Below, in pieces: positions 34,973 to 44,952 of a DNA stretch of 64,000 nt (position 1 is the first letter of the stretch; each line of letters opens with the position of its first letter). The stretch comes from Paenibacillus bouchesdurhonensis. GTDB taxonomy: Bacteria; Bacillota; Bacilli; Paenibacillales; Paenibacillaceae. The notes under the pieces were generated by a model. That model ran no database searches, was not told the DNA's origin, and was given only the letters and a program-made list of their open reading frames with translations. The stretch lies in NCBI RefSeq assembly GCF_900155685.1, contig NZ_LT732547.1, forward strand, positions 579,648 through 643,647. Reading direction: 5' to 3'. The position numbers were made by a program, and so were the translations under genes.

Positions 34973-35857
34973 ATGAGAAATAAGGAAGGGGCATGGTTTT
35001 ACTTTTTTATCTCGCCATGGTTGCTCGGGTTTTCCTTGCTGACGCTGGGGCCGATTGTTTTCTCGATCTATATGAGCTTTACGGATTGGGATTTGTTTCA
35101 AACGCCTCAGTTTATCGGGATTGACAACTATCGAAAGCTGCTGACGGAGGATCCGATATTTTGGAAGTCCGTCTTCAATACATTTTATTATGCACTGATC
35201 GCCGTACCTCTCGCCATGGCCATTTCGCTCTGGATCGCTTATTACTTGAATAAAAAGCTCAAGGGAATCACCTTTTTTCGCGTACTATTCTACCTTCCAT
35301 CGGTCGTTCCGGTGGTTGCATCATCTTTGTTGTTTATCCATTTGTTTGCCCCGAGTGCAGGGCTCATCAATAAGACACTTCATTTCTTCGGCATCATCGG
35401 CCCGGCTTGGCTGCTGGATGCCAACTGGGTAAAGCCTGCTCTCATTATCATGTCGCTATGGGGCGTCGGCGGCGGCATCGTGCTGCTGCTCGCTGGAATG
35501 AAGGGAGTGCCCTCCGAATTTTATGAAGCGGCATCCATCGATGGAGCCAGCTCGAAGCAGGCCTTCTTTCGGATAACGTTCCCCATGCTTACACCGGTTA
35601 TTTTCTTTAATCTGGTCACAGGCATTATCGGAGCGCTGCAGACCTTTGCGCAAGTGTTCATCGTAACCGAGGGCGGGCCGGACAACGCAAGCCAAATGAT
35701 CGTGCCCTATTTGTTCCAGAACGCTTTCCGGTTCTACAAGATGGGCTACGCCTCGTCGATCGCTTGGGTGCTGTTCATCATTATTATGGCCCTAACGCTT
35801 ATTGTATTTCGTTCGTCGGCGCTGTGGGTGCATTACGAGGAGGGGAAGAACGGATGA
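34973..35857 (+). CDS. sugar ABC transporter permease (MalF/UgpA-like)
   Basis: The 294-residue protein has six predicted membrane segments and the EAA loop EFYEAASIDGASSKQAFFRI followed by TFPML, which contacts the ATPase. ATG 34973 follows GGAGGAATCTGC. It lies 114 bases after the binding-protein gene and overlaps the next permease by four bases (ATGA). No ATPase is encoded in the operon, so a shared MsmX-type ATPase elsewhere is expected. Confidence 0.94.
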   Translation: MRNKEGAWFYFFISPWLLGFSLLTLGPIVFSIYMSFTDWDLFQTPQFIGIDNYRKLLTEDPIFWKSVFNTFYYALIAVPLAMAISLWIAYYLNKKLKGITFFRVLFYLPSVVPVVASSLLFIHLFAPSAGLINKTLHFFGIIGPAWLLDANWVKPALIIMSLWGVGGGIVLLLAGMKGVPSEFYEAASIDGASSKQAFFRITFPMLTPVIFFNLVTGIIGALQTFAQVFIVTEGGPDNASQMIVPYLFQNAFRFYKMGYASSIAWVLFIIIMALTLIVFRSSALWVHYEEGKNG

Positions 35858-36699
35858 ATAAGATCGCTTTATCGGAAAAAGTCCTCTCTTACACCGTCCT
35901 GCTAGCGGTAGGCATATTGCTGGGAGCTCCCTTTCTGTACATGATCTCCATTGCTCTGGCCAGCGATGCGACCACCGTGCAGTCTGCGTTCACCTTTCTG
36001 CCCAGGGAGTGGATATGGGAGAACTTCGTTAAAGTATTTACGAACAATAATCTGGGACTATATTTGAAAAACAGTTTGATCATAACGAGCTGGGCGATCG
36101 TCGGTTCAGTATTCTCGGCCTCGTTCGTGGCTTACGGCTTCGCTCGGCTGAAGGCGCCGGGCAGCGGCGTGCTCTTCGTTGTCCTGTTAAGCACGATGAT
36201 GATTCCCGGAGAAATTACAATGATTCCGCAGTTTATTCTGTTTCGCAAGCTGGGGTGGGTGAACACATTCTACCCTTTGATTGTGCCTAGCTTTTTTGCC
36301 GGGGCGTTCAACGTGTTCCTGATTCGTCAATTCGTCATGGCGATTCCCAGATCGCTGGACGAAGCGGCGAAGATCGACGGCATGGGGCATCTCGGCATCT
36401 ATTCGAAAATCATTCTGCCGATGACGTATCCGATCTTGGCGGCTATTGCGATTTTTTCGTTCTCGTGGAACTGGGGCAATTTCATGGGCCCGCTCATTTA
36501 CATCAACGACTCTGCCAAGATGCCGCTGGCGCTTGGTGTGCAATTGATCAGCACCGTCAGCGGGGGACAGATGCCGCCCTGGAATATCGTAATGGTGGCC
36601 TCGCTGTTTCTAACGATCCCGATGATTTTGATTTATTTGGTCGGCCAGCGCTTTGTATATGAGGCGAATATAAGCGGCGGCAGCAGCGGCATTAAATAA
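35854..36699 (+). CDS. sugar ABC transporter permease (MalG/UgpE-like)
   Basis: The 281-residue protein has six predicted membrane segments and the EAA motif DEAAKIDGMGHLGIYSKIIL. ATG 35854 overlaps the previous stop (ATGA), behind GAGGAGGGG. The in-frame extension back to 35764 would overlap the partner permease by 90 bases and is not used. It is partner of the preceding permease. Confidence 0.94.
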   Translation: MNKIALSEKVLSYTVLLAVGILLGAPFLYMISIALASDATTVQSAFTFLPREWIWENFVKVFTNNNLGLYLKNSLIITSWAIVGSVFSASFVAYGFARLKAPGSGVLFVVLLSTMMIPGEITMIPQFILFRKLGWVNTFYPLIVPSFFAGAFNVFLIRQFVMAIPRSLDEAAKIDGMGHLGIYSKIILPMTYPILAAIAIFSFSWNWGNFMGPLIYINDSAKMPLALGVQLISTVSGGQMPPWNIVMVASLFLTIPMILIYLVGQRFVYEANISGGSSGIK

Positions 36700-36751
36700 C
36701 AACATTAAATATCTAAAGGATATCCATTAAATTGCGGGATGTGGTAGGGAG

Positions 36752-38242
36752 ATGACCCGTAGAACGAAGCTTATTATAGCGGCGATACTGCTTATCATTG
36801 TTGCTGCTTTAGGAGGAATTGTCTTGAAGGAAACATTGCAACAAGCGAACCTGCGGAACTTATCCGAGCATGACTTAACGGAAGCTGTACAGCTTCAACT
36901 TGACGAGGCTTACGAGGGGTTCGAAGGCTGGGGAACTACCCTCGCCTGGTGGGGCCATGCGCTTGGAGGTTGGCAGGATCAGGAGAAAGTGCATGAGATT
37001 ATGGATATGCTGTTTGACCGGGAAAAAGGCATGGGCTTGAATATCGTTCGCTATAACATCGGGGGCGGCGAGCACCCAGGCGAGCATACGCTAAGACCCG
37101 GCGGCGATGTGCCGGGCTTTCAGCCCGAAGAAGGCGTATGGGACTGGGAGGCGGATGCCTATCAACGCTATATTTTACAAGAATCGCTCAAAAGGGGGGT
37201 GACGATCGCCGAGGTATTCTCTAACTCCCCACCTTACTGGATGACGGTTTCCGGTTCGGTTACGGGGGCCGAGGACGGCGGTAACAATTTGCGGGATGAC
37301 CAGTATGATGCCTTTGCGGATTATTTAACAGAGGTGGTTCAGCATTTCCGCGATGAATGGGGAATCACGTTCCGCACGCTTGATCCACTGAATGAGCCTT
37401 CCTCTAACTGGTGGCGCAAGGGCAATATTCAGGAGGGAAGCTATTTCGATCTTGATAAGCAAGCAGAAATCATTCGCAAGGTAGCCGCTTCTCTGCAGAA
37501 GAAAGGTCTTGAGGATACGGTCGTGAGCGCGAACGACGACAATAGCATCGACGAGACGCTGGATGCGCTGCATGCGTATGACGCCGAGACGCTGGAGGCC
37601 ATCGGTCAGATCAATACGCATTCCTATAACGGCAGCCGGATGGAAGAACTGGCCGCCTTCGCGAAGCAAAGCGGAAAGCGGCTATGGATGTCCGAATACG
37701 GCACAGGCGGAACAGGGCCGCATCATCATAAGGATATGACCAGCGTCATGGAGCTGGCCGAACGGATCATGTTCGATCTGAAGCTCATGAAGCCAGCGGC
37801 TTGGATTTACTGGCAGGCGGTCGAAGATGAGGGTGCGAACAATAACTGGGGATTCATTCATGCTAATTTCATTGGCGAAGAGGAATACGAGGTCACTAAG
37901 CAATTTTTTGCCATGGCTCAATTCAGCAAATTCATCGCTCCGGGAGATCGAATCATACCGACATCGGATGGACGGACAATTGCTGCATACGACGCTGCTT
38001 CCAAACGTCTGACCGTCGTTATTCGCAATGAGCTGTCGGATCGGGAAGCGACCGTCGACCTCTCCCCGTTCAGTTATGAAGCAGGAGCGGTTCAGGTAGA
38101 GGCATACAGGACTTCGAGCCATCACGATCTTGAGCCGGCAGCAGATCTTGTCACACTATTTGGAAATGGTTTTACCGTACCTGTAGATTCGGTATCAATT
38201 ACAACGGTCGTTCTATCAGAAGTAGCACTTCTAGCAGAGTAA
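36752..38242 (+). CDS. GH30 glycoside hydrolase, membrane-anchored (endo-beta-1,6-galactanase-like)
   Basis: The 496-residue protein has an uncleaved-looking N-terminal membrane segment (residues 7-25, KLIIAAILLIIVAALGGIVL) with no lipobox, then a GH30 barrel. Catalytic residues are E215 (acid/base, LNEPSSNWW) and E315 (nucleophile, MSEYGTGG). The YEGFEGWGTTLAWWGHALGG start resembles the GH30 endo-beta-1,6-galactanases. Lying between the permease and the GH35 gene, it may trim galactan at the outer membrane face next to the importer. It is paralogous to the secreted GH30 at 41519, with the same 100-residue spacing between catalytic glutamates. Confidence 0.85.
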   Translation: MTRRTKLIIAAILLIIVAALGGIVLKETLQQANLRNLSEHDLTEAVQLQLDEAYEGFEGWGTTLAWWGHALGGWQDQEKVHEIMDMLFDREKGMGLNIVRYNIGGGEHPGEHTLRPGGDVPGFQPEEGVWDWEADAYQRYILQESLKRGVTIAEVFSNSPPYWMTVSGSVTGAEDGGNNLRDDQYDAFADYLTEVVQHFRDEWGITFRTLDPLNEPSSNWWRKGNIQEGSYFDLDKQAEIIRKVAASLQKKGLEDTVVSANDDNSIDETLDALHAYDAETLEAIGQINTHSYNGSRMEELAAFAKQSGKRLWMSEYGTGGTGPHHHKDMTSVMELAERIMFDLKLMKPAAWIYWQAVEDEGANNNWGFIHANFIGEEEYEVTKQFFAMAQFSKFIAPGDRIIPTSDGRTIAAYDAASKRLTVVIRNELSDREATVDLSPFSYEAGAVQVEAYRTSSHHDLEPAADLVTLFGNGFTVPVDSVSITTVVLSEVALLAE

Positions 38243-38264
38243 TATACAGAAAGAAGGTTTGGAG

Positions 38265-41200
38265 ATGAGCAGAAATCTAGTATTGCAAGACGGGATTGGT
38301 TACGACAGGCGCAGCTTCATGTTAAACGGCAGGCGGATTTTCGTGAATAGTGCGGCTATACATTATTTTCGGATGCCTAAGGAAGAATGGCGCGATGTAC
38401 TAATGAAGGCTAAATTGGCAGGTATGAACTGTGTGGACACTTATTTTGCCTGGAACATCCATGAGCCGCGGGAGGGAGAGTGGGATTTCGGCGACGACCG
38501 GGATTGCGGAGCCTTCCTTGATCTTTGCGCTGAGCTGGGACTTTGGGTTATCGCCCGACCAGGGCCATACATTTGCGCGGAATGGGATTTTGGCGGCTTT
38601 CCATGGTGGCTGCGGCAACAAGACGGCATTCGTTATCGGGCTAATGATCACACGTTTTTGAAATATGTCGACCTGTATTTCGATCGGCTCATCCCGATCA
38701 TTCGCGACCGTCAGCATTCACGGGGAGGGAACATCATTCTCGTTCAGGTGGAGAACGAATACGGATATCTCCACGATGATGAAGCTGCCCACGATTACAT
38801 GGCGTATCTTCGGGACGGACTCATCTCGCGCGGAATTGACGTGCCTTTGATAACCTGTGTTGGCAGTGTGGAGGGTACGATTGAGGGCGCGAATTTCTGG
38901 TCTCATGCCGATGAGCATTACGCCAAGCTCACTGAGAAGCAGCCGGATTTTCCAAAGATCGTCACGGAGTTCTGGACAGGGTGGTTCGAGCACTGGGGAG
39001 CGCCTGCCGCTACGCAGAAAACGGCTGATCTGTATGAGCGAAGGCAGATGGAGGCTTTGCGAGCCGGATTTACCGGCATCAGCCATTATATGTTCTACGG
39101 CGGCACCAATTTTGGCAGCTACGGGGGACGGACGGTAGGGAGCAGCGATATTTTTATGGTCACTTCCTACGATTACGACGCCCCGTTGAACGAATATGGC
39201 CGTATTACGGATAAATATTTGGCGGCCAAGAGAGTATCGCTATTTACACAGGCGATTCATGAATTTTTGCTGGAATCTGAAGAAATATCCGCTGATGATG
39301 CTGGAACGGCTCGGGCGACGACCGGTTTGCAACTGCGTGGGCGACAAAGAGGCAACGAACGGTTGTGGTTTGCAGAAAGTTTGCAGGAAGAACGGGAGAA
39401 TTTTCATGTAACGCTTGGCAGCGGACGAACCGTGCCGGTAATGGTCAAGCCCGGACAAATCGTCCCTATCCTCGATCGGCTTGAAATATGGAAGGGGCTT
39501 CTATTGACCTGCAACACCTTTATTGCCGGCAACGAGGAGATAGCTTCTGTCCATACCGTGATCATTAGCGCAGACAACGGCCAGCGTTCTTACGTGGAGC
39601 TGGAATCCAGGGACGTGATTGATTGGGGGCAGGAGCGCCCAGGGAATATGCGTTATAAAAAGAGTCAGGACGGCAGGCGCATCACGTTTGATTTCTTCCA
39701 TTCGGAACAGCCTCAAATCGTCGACCTCCGAATCGGAGGCAGACCACTGCGGTTCATCGTGCTGAACCGGACGCTGAGCGACGAGACTTGGCGAGTGGAG
39801 CGAAATGACGCCGTTTGCTGGGCGATCGGCTTGCGGGATTTAGACATCGATCCTAGCGGGGAAACTTGGGCCGTTCGCGGCAAGCAGCATATTAAGCCAT
39901 TGCTGCTTGGTTCGTGGGATGCCCAGGGGTTGCCAGTGGAAGGGATTAGGGCTAGTGGAAACTCCGCCTTCCTCAAGGCCTCGGAGGCTGCATTTGCCCA
40001 ACAACCGCAATGTTCCGGTTTAGAAGTGCCTCAACTAGCATCCTGGGAGTCTGCTCCGCTCGAATGGGGCTCTCTGGCGGGAGAACGGGTGGATCAGCCT
40101 CAGGGCTTCTCGGAGTTCGGACAGCCCTTTGGTTATCTTGTCTATGAATGCCGAGTTGATAGCGTACAGGAAAGAACGACCCGGATTATACTGCCGGCTA
40201 TTCAGGATACGGCCAGAGTGTTTCTAAATGGCAAACAGCAAGCTGTCATATCCGAGGTTGGCGCGGCTGGGGTGGAGCTGCGAATTCCCGCTGGAAGCAG
40301 CAAGCTGCAGATTTTGGTTCAGCATATGGGGAGTCTGAACTTCTCTCCTTATCTTGGAGAAACGAAGGGGATCTCGGGCCCGGTATATTTGGACGGCAAT
40401 AAGCAGGATTTGCGCCGAAATTGGAGGATTGTCGACCTGGACTCCAACGGGTACTCTAACTCCATCAGCAGCTCCAATGGCAATTCGAACGTGAACTCCA
40501 ATTCGAGCTTAAGCAATTCGAGCTCCAGTAACCCGCGCGCCAGCGTAAGCTCCACCCCGGGCTCTAACCCAAGCCCCGGGTTAGTGTCCAACAGTGAACC
40601 GATCACGGAATTTGATGCGGACATGAAGGAAATTCATTTAGATGAAGTGCACTGCTGGGACGATAAGCCGCTTCTCCGGCGGATATTCTGGATGGGCAAT
40701 TATGATAGAGCGGTGCTTGTAGGCGCGATTAGCGGTCGATTGCTCATCAACGGGCAGGCAGTGGAAATGCCGGAGTATCAAGAGTGGTTCGCTTTCCATA
40801 CCGTAGACATATCGCCTTATATCGTACAAGGGGAGAATACGATTGAAATGACAGGCGGAAAAGCGCCCTTGAATCGATTGGAGCTGCTCACCTATCATTC
40901 ATCCGACATGCTTCAGGATTGGGAGATGTCCGTCGTCAATACTCCTGAATCGTTCCAGCGCTCGAGTAACCCGAGTAACCCGAATCCTTCGAATGATTCG
41001 GATGATTCGGATGATTCAAAGCTCCATCCGGGTCAACCACATCCGAATCAACTCGACCCAGGCCATTCTCAGCTTGAACCGACCTGGTACCGCTCCACCT
41101 TCTCTAAGCCAGTTGTGCCGAACAATCGGAAGCCAAGACTTAAGCTTAGATTGTCCGGCATGAGCAAAGGGGCGCTTTGGCTGAATGGGATCGATTTGGG

Positions 41201-41369
41201 ACGCTATTGGCAAATCGGCCCTCAGGAGGACTATAAGCTGCCGATGGCATGGCTGCGGGAGGAGAATGAGCTAATTCTTTTTGACGAGGAAGGAAATTTT
41301 CCGGATGCAGTATCCTTACTGTATGACGATGACTCTGAAAATCATTGGTACAACCCGCTTACACAATGA
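38265..41369 (+). CDS. GH35 beta-galactosidase, cytoplasmic, with low-complexity inserts
   Basis: The 1034-residue protein has no signal peptide. The GH35 barrel (about 1-330) has E165 as acid/base (VENEYGY) and E235 as nucleophile (VTEFWTGWFEHWG), with beta-rich domains after it. Two inserts stand out: a Ser/Asn-rich stretch coded at 40440-40600 and an Asn/Pro/Ser/Asp/His stretch coded at about 40962-41085 with a GATTCGGAT-like 9-base repeat. It probably removes terminal galactose from imported oligosaccharides. ATG 38265 is preferred, seven bases after AGAAGG; the TTG two codons earlier lacks spacing. A terminator follows. Confidence 0.92.
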   Translation: MSRNLVLQDGIGYDRRSFMLNGRRIFVNSAAIHYFRMPKEEWRDVLMKAKLAGMNCVDTYFAWNIHEPREGEWDFGDDRDCGAFLDLCAELGLWVIARPGPYICAEWDFGGFPWWLRQQDGIRYRANDHTFLKYVDLYFDRLIPIIRDRQHSRGGNIILVQVENEYGYLHDDEAAHDYMAYLRDGLISRGIDVPLITCVGSVEGTIEGANFWSHADEHYAKLTEKQPDFPKIVTEFWTGWFEHWGAPAATQKTADLYERRQMEALRAGFTGISHYMFYGGTNFGSYGGRTVGSSDIFMVTSYDYDAPLNEYGRITDKYLAAKRVSLFTQAIHEFLLESEEISADDAGTARATTGLQLRGRQRGNERLWFAESLQEERENFHVTLGSGRTVPVMVKPGQIVPILDRLEIWKGLLLTCNTFIAGNEEIASVHTVIISADNGQRSYVELESRDVIDWGQERPGNMRYKKSQDGRRITFDFFHSEQPQIVDLRIGGRPLRFIVLNRTLSDETWRVERNDAVCWAIGLRDLDIDPSGETWAVRGKQHIKPLLLGSWDAQGLPVEGIRASGNSAFLKASEAAFAQQPQCSGLEVPQLASWESAPLEWGSLAGERVDQPQGFSEFGQPFGYLVYECRVDSVQERTTRIILPAIQDTARVFLNGKQQAVISEVGAAGVELRIPAGSSKLQILVQHMGSLNFSPYLGETKGISGPVYLDGNKQDLRRNWRIVDLDSNGYSNSISSSNGNSNVNSNSSLSNSSSSNPRASVSSTPGSNPSPGLVSNSEPITEFDADMKEIHLDEVHCWDDKPLLRRIFWMGNYDRAVLVGAISGRLLINGQAVEMPEYQEWFAFHTVDISPYIVQGENTIEMTGGKAPLNRLELLTYHSSDMLQDWEMSVVNTPESFQRSSNPSNPNPSNDSDDSDDSKLHPGQPHPNQLDPGHSQLEPTWYRSTFSKPVVPNNRKPRLKLRLSGMSKGALWLNGIDLGRYWQIGPQEDYKLPMAWLREENELILFDEEGNFPDAVSLLYDDDSENHWYNPLTQ

Positions 41370-41422
41370 CATAGGTTTAAATTTAAAATTTATCGTGAAA
41401 TAGTTCGACCACAGCTTAGTAC

Positions 41423-41446
41423 AGGCACCGAAAGGTGCCTTTTTTT
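41423..41446 (+). terminator. terminator between GH35 and secreted GH30 genes
   Basis: AGGCACC (41423-41429), loop GAAA, GGTGCCT (41434-41440) and six T make a classical rho-independent terminator. The GH30 gene at 41519 is therefore either expressed by read-through or from a promoter in 41447-41518. Confidence 0.9.
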
Positions 41447-41518
41447 CACACTCAAGGTAAGTGTTATCAACTGGCATGCGCCATTTGATATAAAAATTAC
41501 AAAGAGGAGGAATAGCTT

Positions 41519-43753
41519 ATGAAGAAGTGGTTATCTGTCTTGCTGGTTGCAGTCATGACGGGAAGCCTGCTAGCGGGCGCGACACGCTTATCCGCAGAAG
41601 AAGCTTACACTGTAAGGATCGACCCTGGCACGTCCTATCAAACCATAGAAGGATGGGGGACATCGCTCGCTTGGTGGGGCAATGTGATCGGCGGCTGGTC
41701 GTCCCCGAAGCGGGAGGAGATCATTGACCAGCTCTTTGACCCGTACAGCGGGCTAGGCCTGAACATCGTTAGGTACAATATCGGCGGCGGGGAGAATCCG
41801 GCCTATCAGCCGCCCTACCGGGTTGGCGCAGTCATGCCGTCGTTTCAGCCGACGGAGGGAGTTTGGGACTGGTCCGCGGATAGCAATCAGCGTTATGTAC
41901 TGCAGCGTGCTAAATCACTTGGAGCCAATATTTTTGAAGCCTTTGCGAATGCTCCGCCTTATTGGATGACTCTCAATCAATGCTCTGCTGGCTCAGCCAA
42001 TGGCGGCAACAATTTGAGGGAAGATTACTACGACGATTATGCGGACTATATGACGGAGGTCGTGAAGCGGGCCAGGGACGACTGGGGCATCCATTTTCGC
42101 ACGATCGCTCCGCTAAATGAACCGATATCCACGTGGTGGAAATGCGGCAACAACCAGGAGGGTATCCATTTTGATGCCGATAAGCAGGATCGGCTGCTGA
42201 ACGAGGTGCTGCAAAAGCTGAACCAGAAGGGTCTGACCGGAGTTCATGTCAGCGGGCCAGAGGAATACAGCGTAGACCAGTCGCTTTCCAGTTTTAACGG
42301 TTATTCCGCCAGTGTGAAGGCCGGCATGTCCCAACTCAACACTCATACCTATGCGGGAAGCAAGGAGCCCATACTGCGCAGCGCGGCAGTCTTAAACCAG
42401 CTCAAGCTGTGGGTGTCTGAAGTCGGTGTAGGGGGGACAGCCTCGCAAAGCCCTCTCGATATGACGAGCGCTCAAGAGCTGGCCGGCAAGATCAATTCGG
42501 ACTTGAGAAATTTGCAGCCTGTCGCCTGGGTGGAGTGGCAAGCGGTAGAAAATCGGCAGCTCCAGCATAACTGGGGATTCATTCAGGCCGATTTCTCCGG
42601 CACGGAAGACTATTGGCTGAATAAGCAATACTGGACAATGGCGAATTACAGCAAATTTATCAGGCCTGGCTTCAAGATTATCGCCTCCGATCACGCTGAC
42701 ACACTATCTGCAATAGATCCAGTATCCGGCAAATTAGTGCTTGTCACCAGGAATCCTTCGACAACGGACACGGCAGTGACCTATGACTTATCTCTATTTG
42801 ACAGTCTGCCTGCATCAGCGGCAGTGTATCGCACCTCAACTGATGAGAATCTGGCTATCCTGCCTAGTGCCAATATTAGTGGCGGGACGCTAAGCAGCAG
42901 CTTAAAAGCCAACTCGATCACCACCTTCGTCATCGAAGGCAGCGGATATGAGGGGCTCGGCTCATCCCGGTTCGTGAACGATAGTCAGTTCAATTACACC
43001 GGGGCCTGGAGCAGTGGTTCGCAAACAGGGGCCTATGAGCACGATCTTCACTGGTCGGAGGCCACGGATGCTAGTTTTGAGCTCGCCTTCAGCGGAACTC
43101 AGGTTTCTTTATATGGCGCCAAGGCTCCGAATCAAGGGATAGCGGCCATTTCCATCGACGGAGGCCTGGAGGAGCTTGTTGACCTATACGCTCAGACAAG
43201 AGAGGATGATATATTCCTCTATACCAGTCCATTGCTGCTGGACGGAACTCATACTATTAAAGTACGGGTAACGGGGTTAAAAAATAGTACTTCCTCTGCA
43301 CCAATTGTTTCTGCTGACCGCATCGTTATTACCTCGTCTGTCCCATCGCTGCTGGGCAATTCGGGCTTCGAATCCACCTCCTTTGCCCCATGGAGCGGGG
43401 AGTGGAATCCTTCATTGACTGGAGTCGAGACGAGTTATCCTTATTCGGGGCTTCAGGATGCTTACCTGCACCCGACGACAACGAAGGATGTGGCGCTCTA
43501 TCAAACTATTGCCGCACCGGAATCGAGAACTTATATTTTAACTGCGCATGCTGCTACGAGTATGGCCAATACGGCTTCGCTAGGCGTCGATGTAGGCGGC
43601 GTTCAGCAAGGCGAGGTCACGGTCTCAAACAGCGGCAAATATGATTACTATCAGCTTAAATTCCATGCTGACGCAGGTCAGCCCATCAAAGTATGGTATT
43701 ACGCCAAAAGGAACTCGGGCTGGGCAACAATCGACGAAGTGATTTTAAGATAG
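41519..43753 (+). CDS. secreted GH30 glycoside hydrolase with two C-terminal binding-type domains
   Basis: The 744-residue protein has a signal peptide (residues 1-27, cut near RLSAEE) and a GH30 domain (about 30-480) with E201 (LNEPISTWW) and E301 (VSEVGVGG). Two beta-sandwich domains follow: one about 480-605 (FNYTGAWSSG onwards) and a CBM4_9/galactose-binding-like one about 612-744 (LLGNSGFESTSFAPWSG). The EGWGTSLAWWGNVIGG block again points to the endo-beta-1,6-galactanase type. It would release oligosaccharides outside the cell for the ABC importer upstream. GAGGAGG lies just ahead of ATG 41519. No surface anchor is present. Confidence 0.9.
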   Translation: MKKWLSVLLVAVMTGSLLAGATRLSAEEAYTVRIDPGTSYQTIEGWGTSLAWWGNVIGGWSSPKREEIIDQLFDPYSGLGLNIVRYNIGGGENPAYQPPYRVGAVMPSFQPTEGVWDWSADSNQRYVLQRAKSLGANIFEAFANAPPYWMTLNQCSAGSANGGNNLREDYYDDYADYMTEVVKRARDDWGIHFRTIAPLNEPISTWWKCGNNQEGIHFDADKQDRLLNEVLQKLNQKGLTGVHVSGPEEYSVDQSLSSFNGYSASVKAGMSQLNTHTYAGSKEPILRSAAVLNQLKLWVSEVGVGGTASQSPLDMTSAQELAGKINSDLRNLQPVAWVEWQAVENRQLQHNWGFIQADFSGTEDYWLNKQYWTMANYSKFIRPGFKIIASDHADTLSAIDPVSGKLVLVTRNPSTTDTAVTYDLSLFDSLPASAAVYRTSTDENLAILPSANISGGTLSSSLKANSITTFVIEGSGYEGLGSSRFVNDSQFNYTGAWSSGSQTGAYEHDLHWSEATDASFELAFSGTQVSLYGAKAPNQGIAAISIDGGLEELVDLYAQTREDDIFLYTSPLLLDGTHTIKVRVTGLKNSTSSAPIVSADRIVITSSVPSLLGNSGFESTSFAPWSGEWNPSLTGVETSYPYSGLQDAYLHPTTTKDVALYQTIAAPESRTYILTAHAATSMANTASLGVDVGGVQQGEVTVSNSGKYDYYQLKFHADAGQPIKVWYYAKRNSGWATIDEVILR

Positions 43754-43822
43754 ATTCGGAGGATGATCAGAGTTGAATAGAACTGGACGGAATTGAACTT
43801 CCGAAACGGTTATACCGTCATA

Positions 43823-43861
43823 ATGTAACCCATTTCATTGAGGATATCGTTTTGCTATAAT
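43823..43861 (+). promoter_or_regulatory. operator O4 and promoter of the LacI gene
   Basis: ATGTAACCCATTTCAT (43823-43838) is the fourth copy of the 16-base operator. It overlaps a weak -35 (TTTCAT 43833-43838) placed 17 bp before TATAAT (43856-43861). This fits autoregulation of the regulator gene. AATCGTTTGC near 43877 may be an additional LacI-type half-site. Confidence 0.7.
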
Positions 43862-43904
43862 ACTAGCTAGTAATACAATCGTTTGCAGGAAAGGATCTAA
43901 TGAA

Positions 43905-44930
43905 ATGAAAGAGGTTACCGTATACGATATCGCCAAGGAAGCCAAGGTTTCCGTAGCCACCGTCTCACGGGTGCTGAACGGAACCGCTCCGGTTAAAGAT
44001 ACCACTAGAGCAAGAATCGAAGCGATTATCCAGAAACATCAATTTCAGCCGAATGCATTAGCCAGAAGCTTAATCAAGAAAGAGACCGGTATTATCGGAG
44101 TCATCCTTCCTGATATTACGAACCCATTCTTTCCTGAAGTGTTTTCGGGCGCGGAACAAGAAGCTCAGAAGACGGGGCATAATTTTTTTCTGTGCAATTC
44201 AATGGGCAATTATGCCAAAGAGTCTGAGTTTTTGAACATTATGCAGGAGAAGCGCGTGGACGGCATTTTATTTATGGGAGGGCGGATTAATCTCAAGGAA
44301 TGCGATCCGCTATTGGTGCAAGAAGTGGTGGAGCATGCCAACAAGATTCCACTCGTGCTCATTAACGGTAGTCTGAAAAATGCGGATTTAACGCGGGTTG
44401 TCACCGATGAGTATGCCGGAGCCGTCAGCGCCGTGCAGCATTTAATTGAGCTCGGGCATCGGGAGATTGGGTTCATTGGCGGGGAGAATCACATGACCAC
44501 AACCTCGATTAAGATACGCGCTTTCCGCAAGACGCTAAGGGAAGCGGGTCTTCCGATAAGGGAGGAATGGATTCTCCCCGACAGCTTCTCCGTCGACTCT
44601 GGAAGGCAGCAAATGGAGAAATTGCTGAAGCTGCCCGCCAAGCCAACGGCAGTGATGTGCGTGAATGATTTTACAGCCATTGGGGCGATTAAGACGGCGA
44701 TCGAGAATGGCCTCAAGATCCCTGATGATCTGTCGATCGTCGGATTCGATGATATTCCGCTGGCGCATCATGTCATACCGGAATTGACAACGGTATCGCA
44801 GCAGGCCAACGAGCTTGGCTGCACAGCCGTTAAGCTGCTGCGGCGGCTGATGAATAAGGAGAAGGTGAAGAAGCGCACATCTCTGGAGCCGCAATTAATT
44901 ATTAGGCAGAGCACAGCTCGGCTACAATAA
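43905..44930 (+). CDS. LacI family regulator of the galactan-use locus
   Basis: The 341-residue protein has the LacI DNA-binding domain (MKEVTVYDIAKEAKVSVATV, hinge PNALARSLIKK) and an undisrupted sensor domain with typical patterns (IIGVILPDITNPFFPEVFSG, SIVGFDDIPLAHHV, ISP-like C-terminal LEPQLIIRQST). ATG 43905 follows a GGAAAGGA site. The 16-base operator found three times before the binding-protein gene and once before this gene makes it the best candidate repressor of the whole 33542-43753 cluster. The inducer is probably a galacto-oligosaccharide (inference). Confidence 0.94.
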   Translation: MKEVTVYDIAKEAKVSVATVSRVLNGTAPVKDTTRARIEAIIQKHQFQPNALARSLIKKETGIIGVILPDITNPFFPEVFSGAEQEAQKTGHNFFLCNSMGNYAKESEFLNIMQEKRVDGILFMGGRINLKECDPLLVQEVVEHANKIPLVLINGSLKNADLTRVVTDEYAGAVSAVQHLIELGHREIGFIGGENHMTTTSIKIRAFRKTLREAGLPIREEWILPDSFSVDSGRQQMEKLLKLPAKPTAVMCVNDFTAIGAIKTAIENGLKIPDDLSIVGFDDIPLAHHVIPELTTVSQQANELGCTAVKLLRRLMNKEKVKKRTSLEPQLIIRQSTARLQ

Positions 44931-44952
44931 TCCATGCAGTATGAACGCAAAG

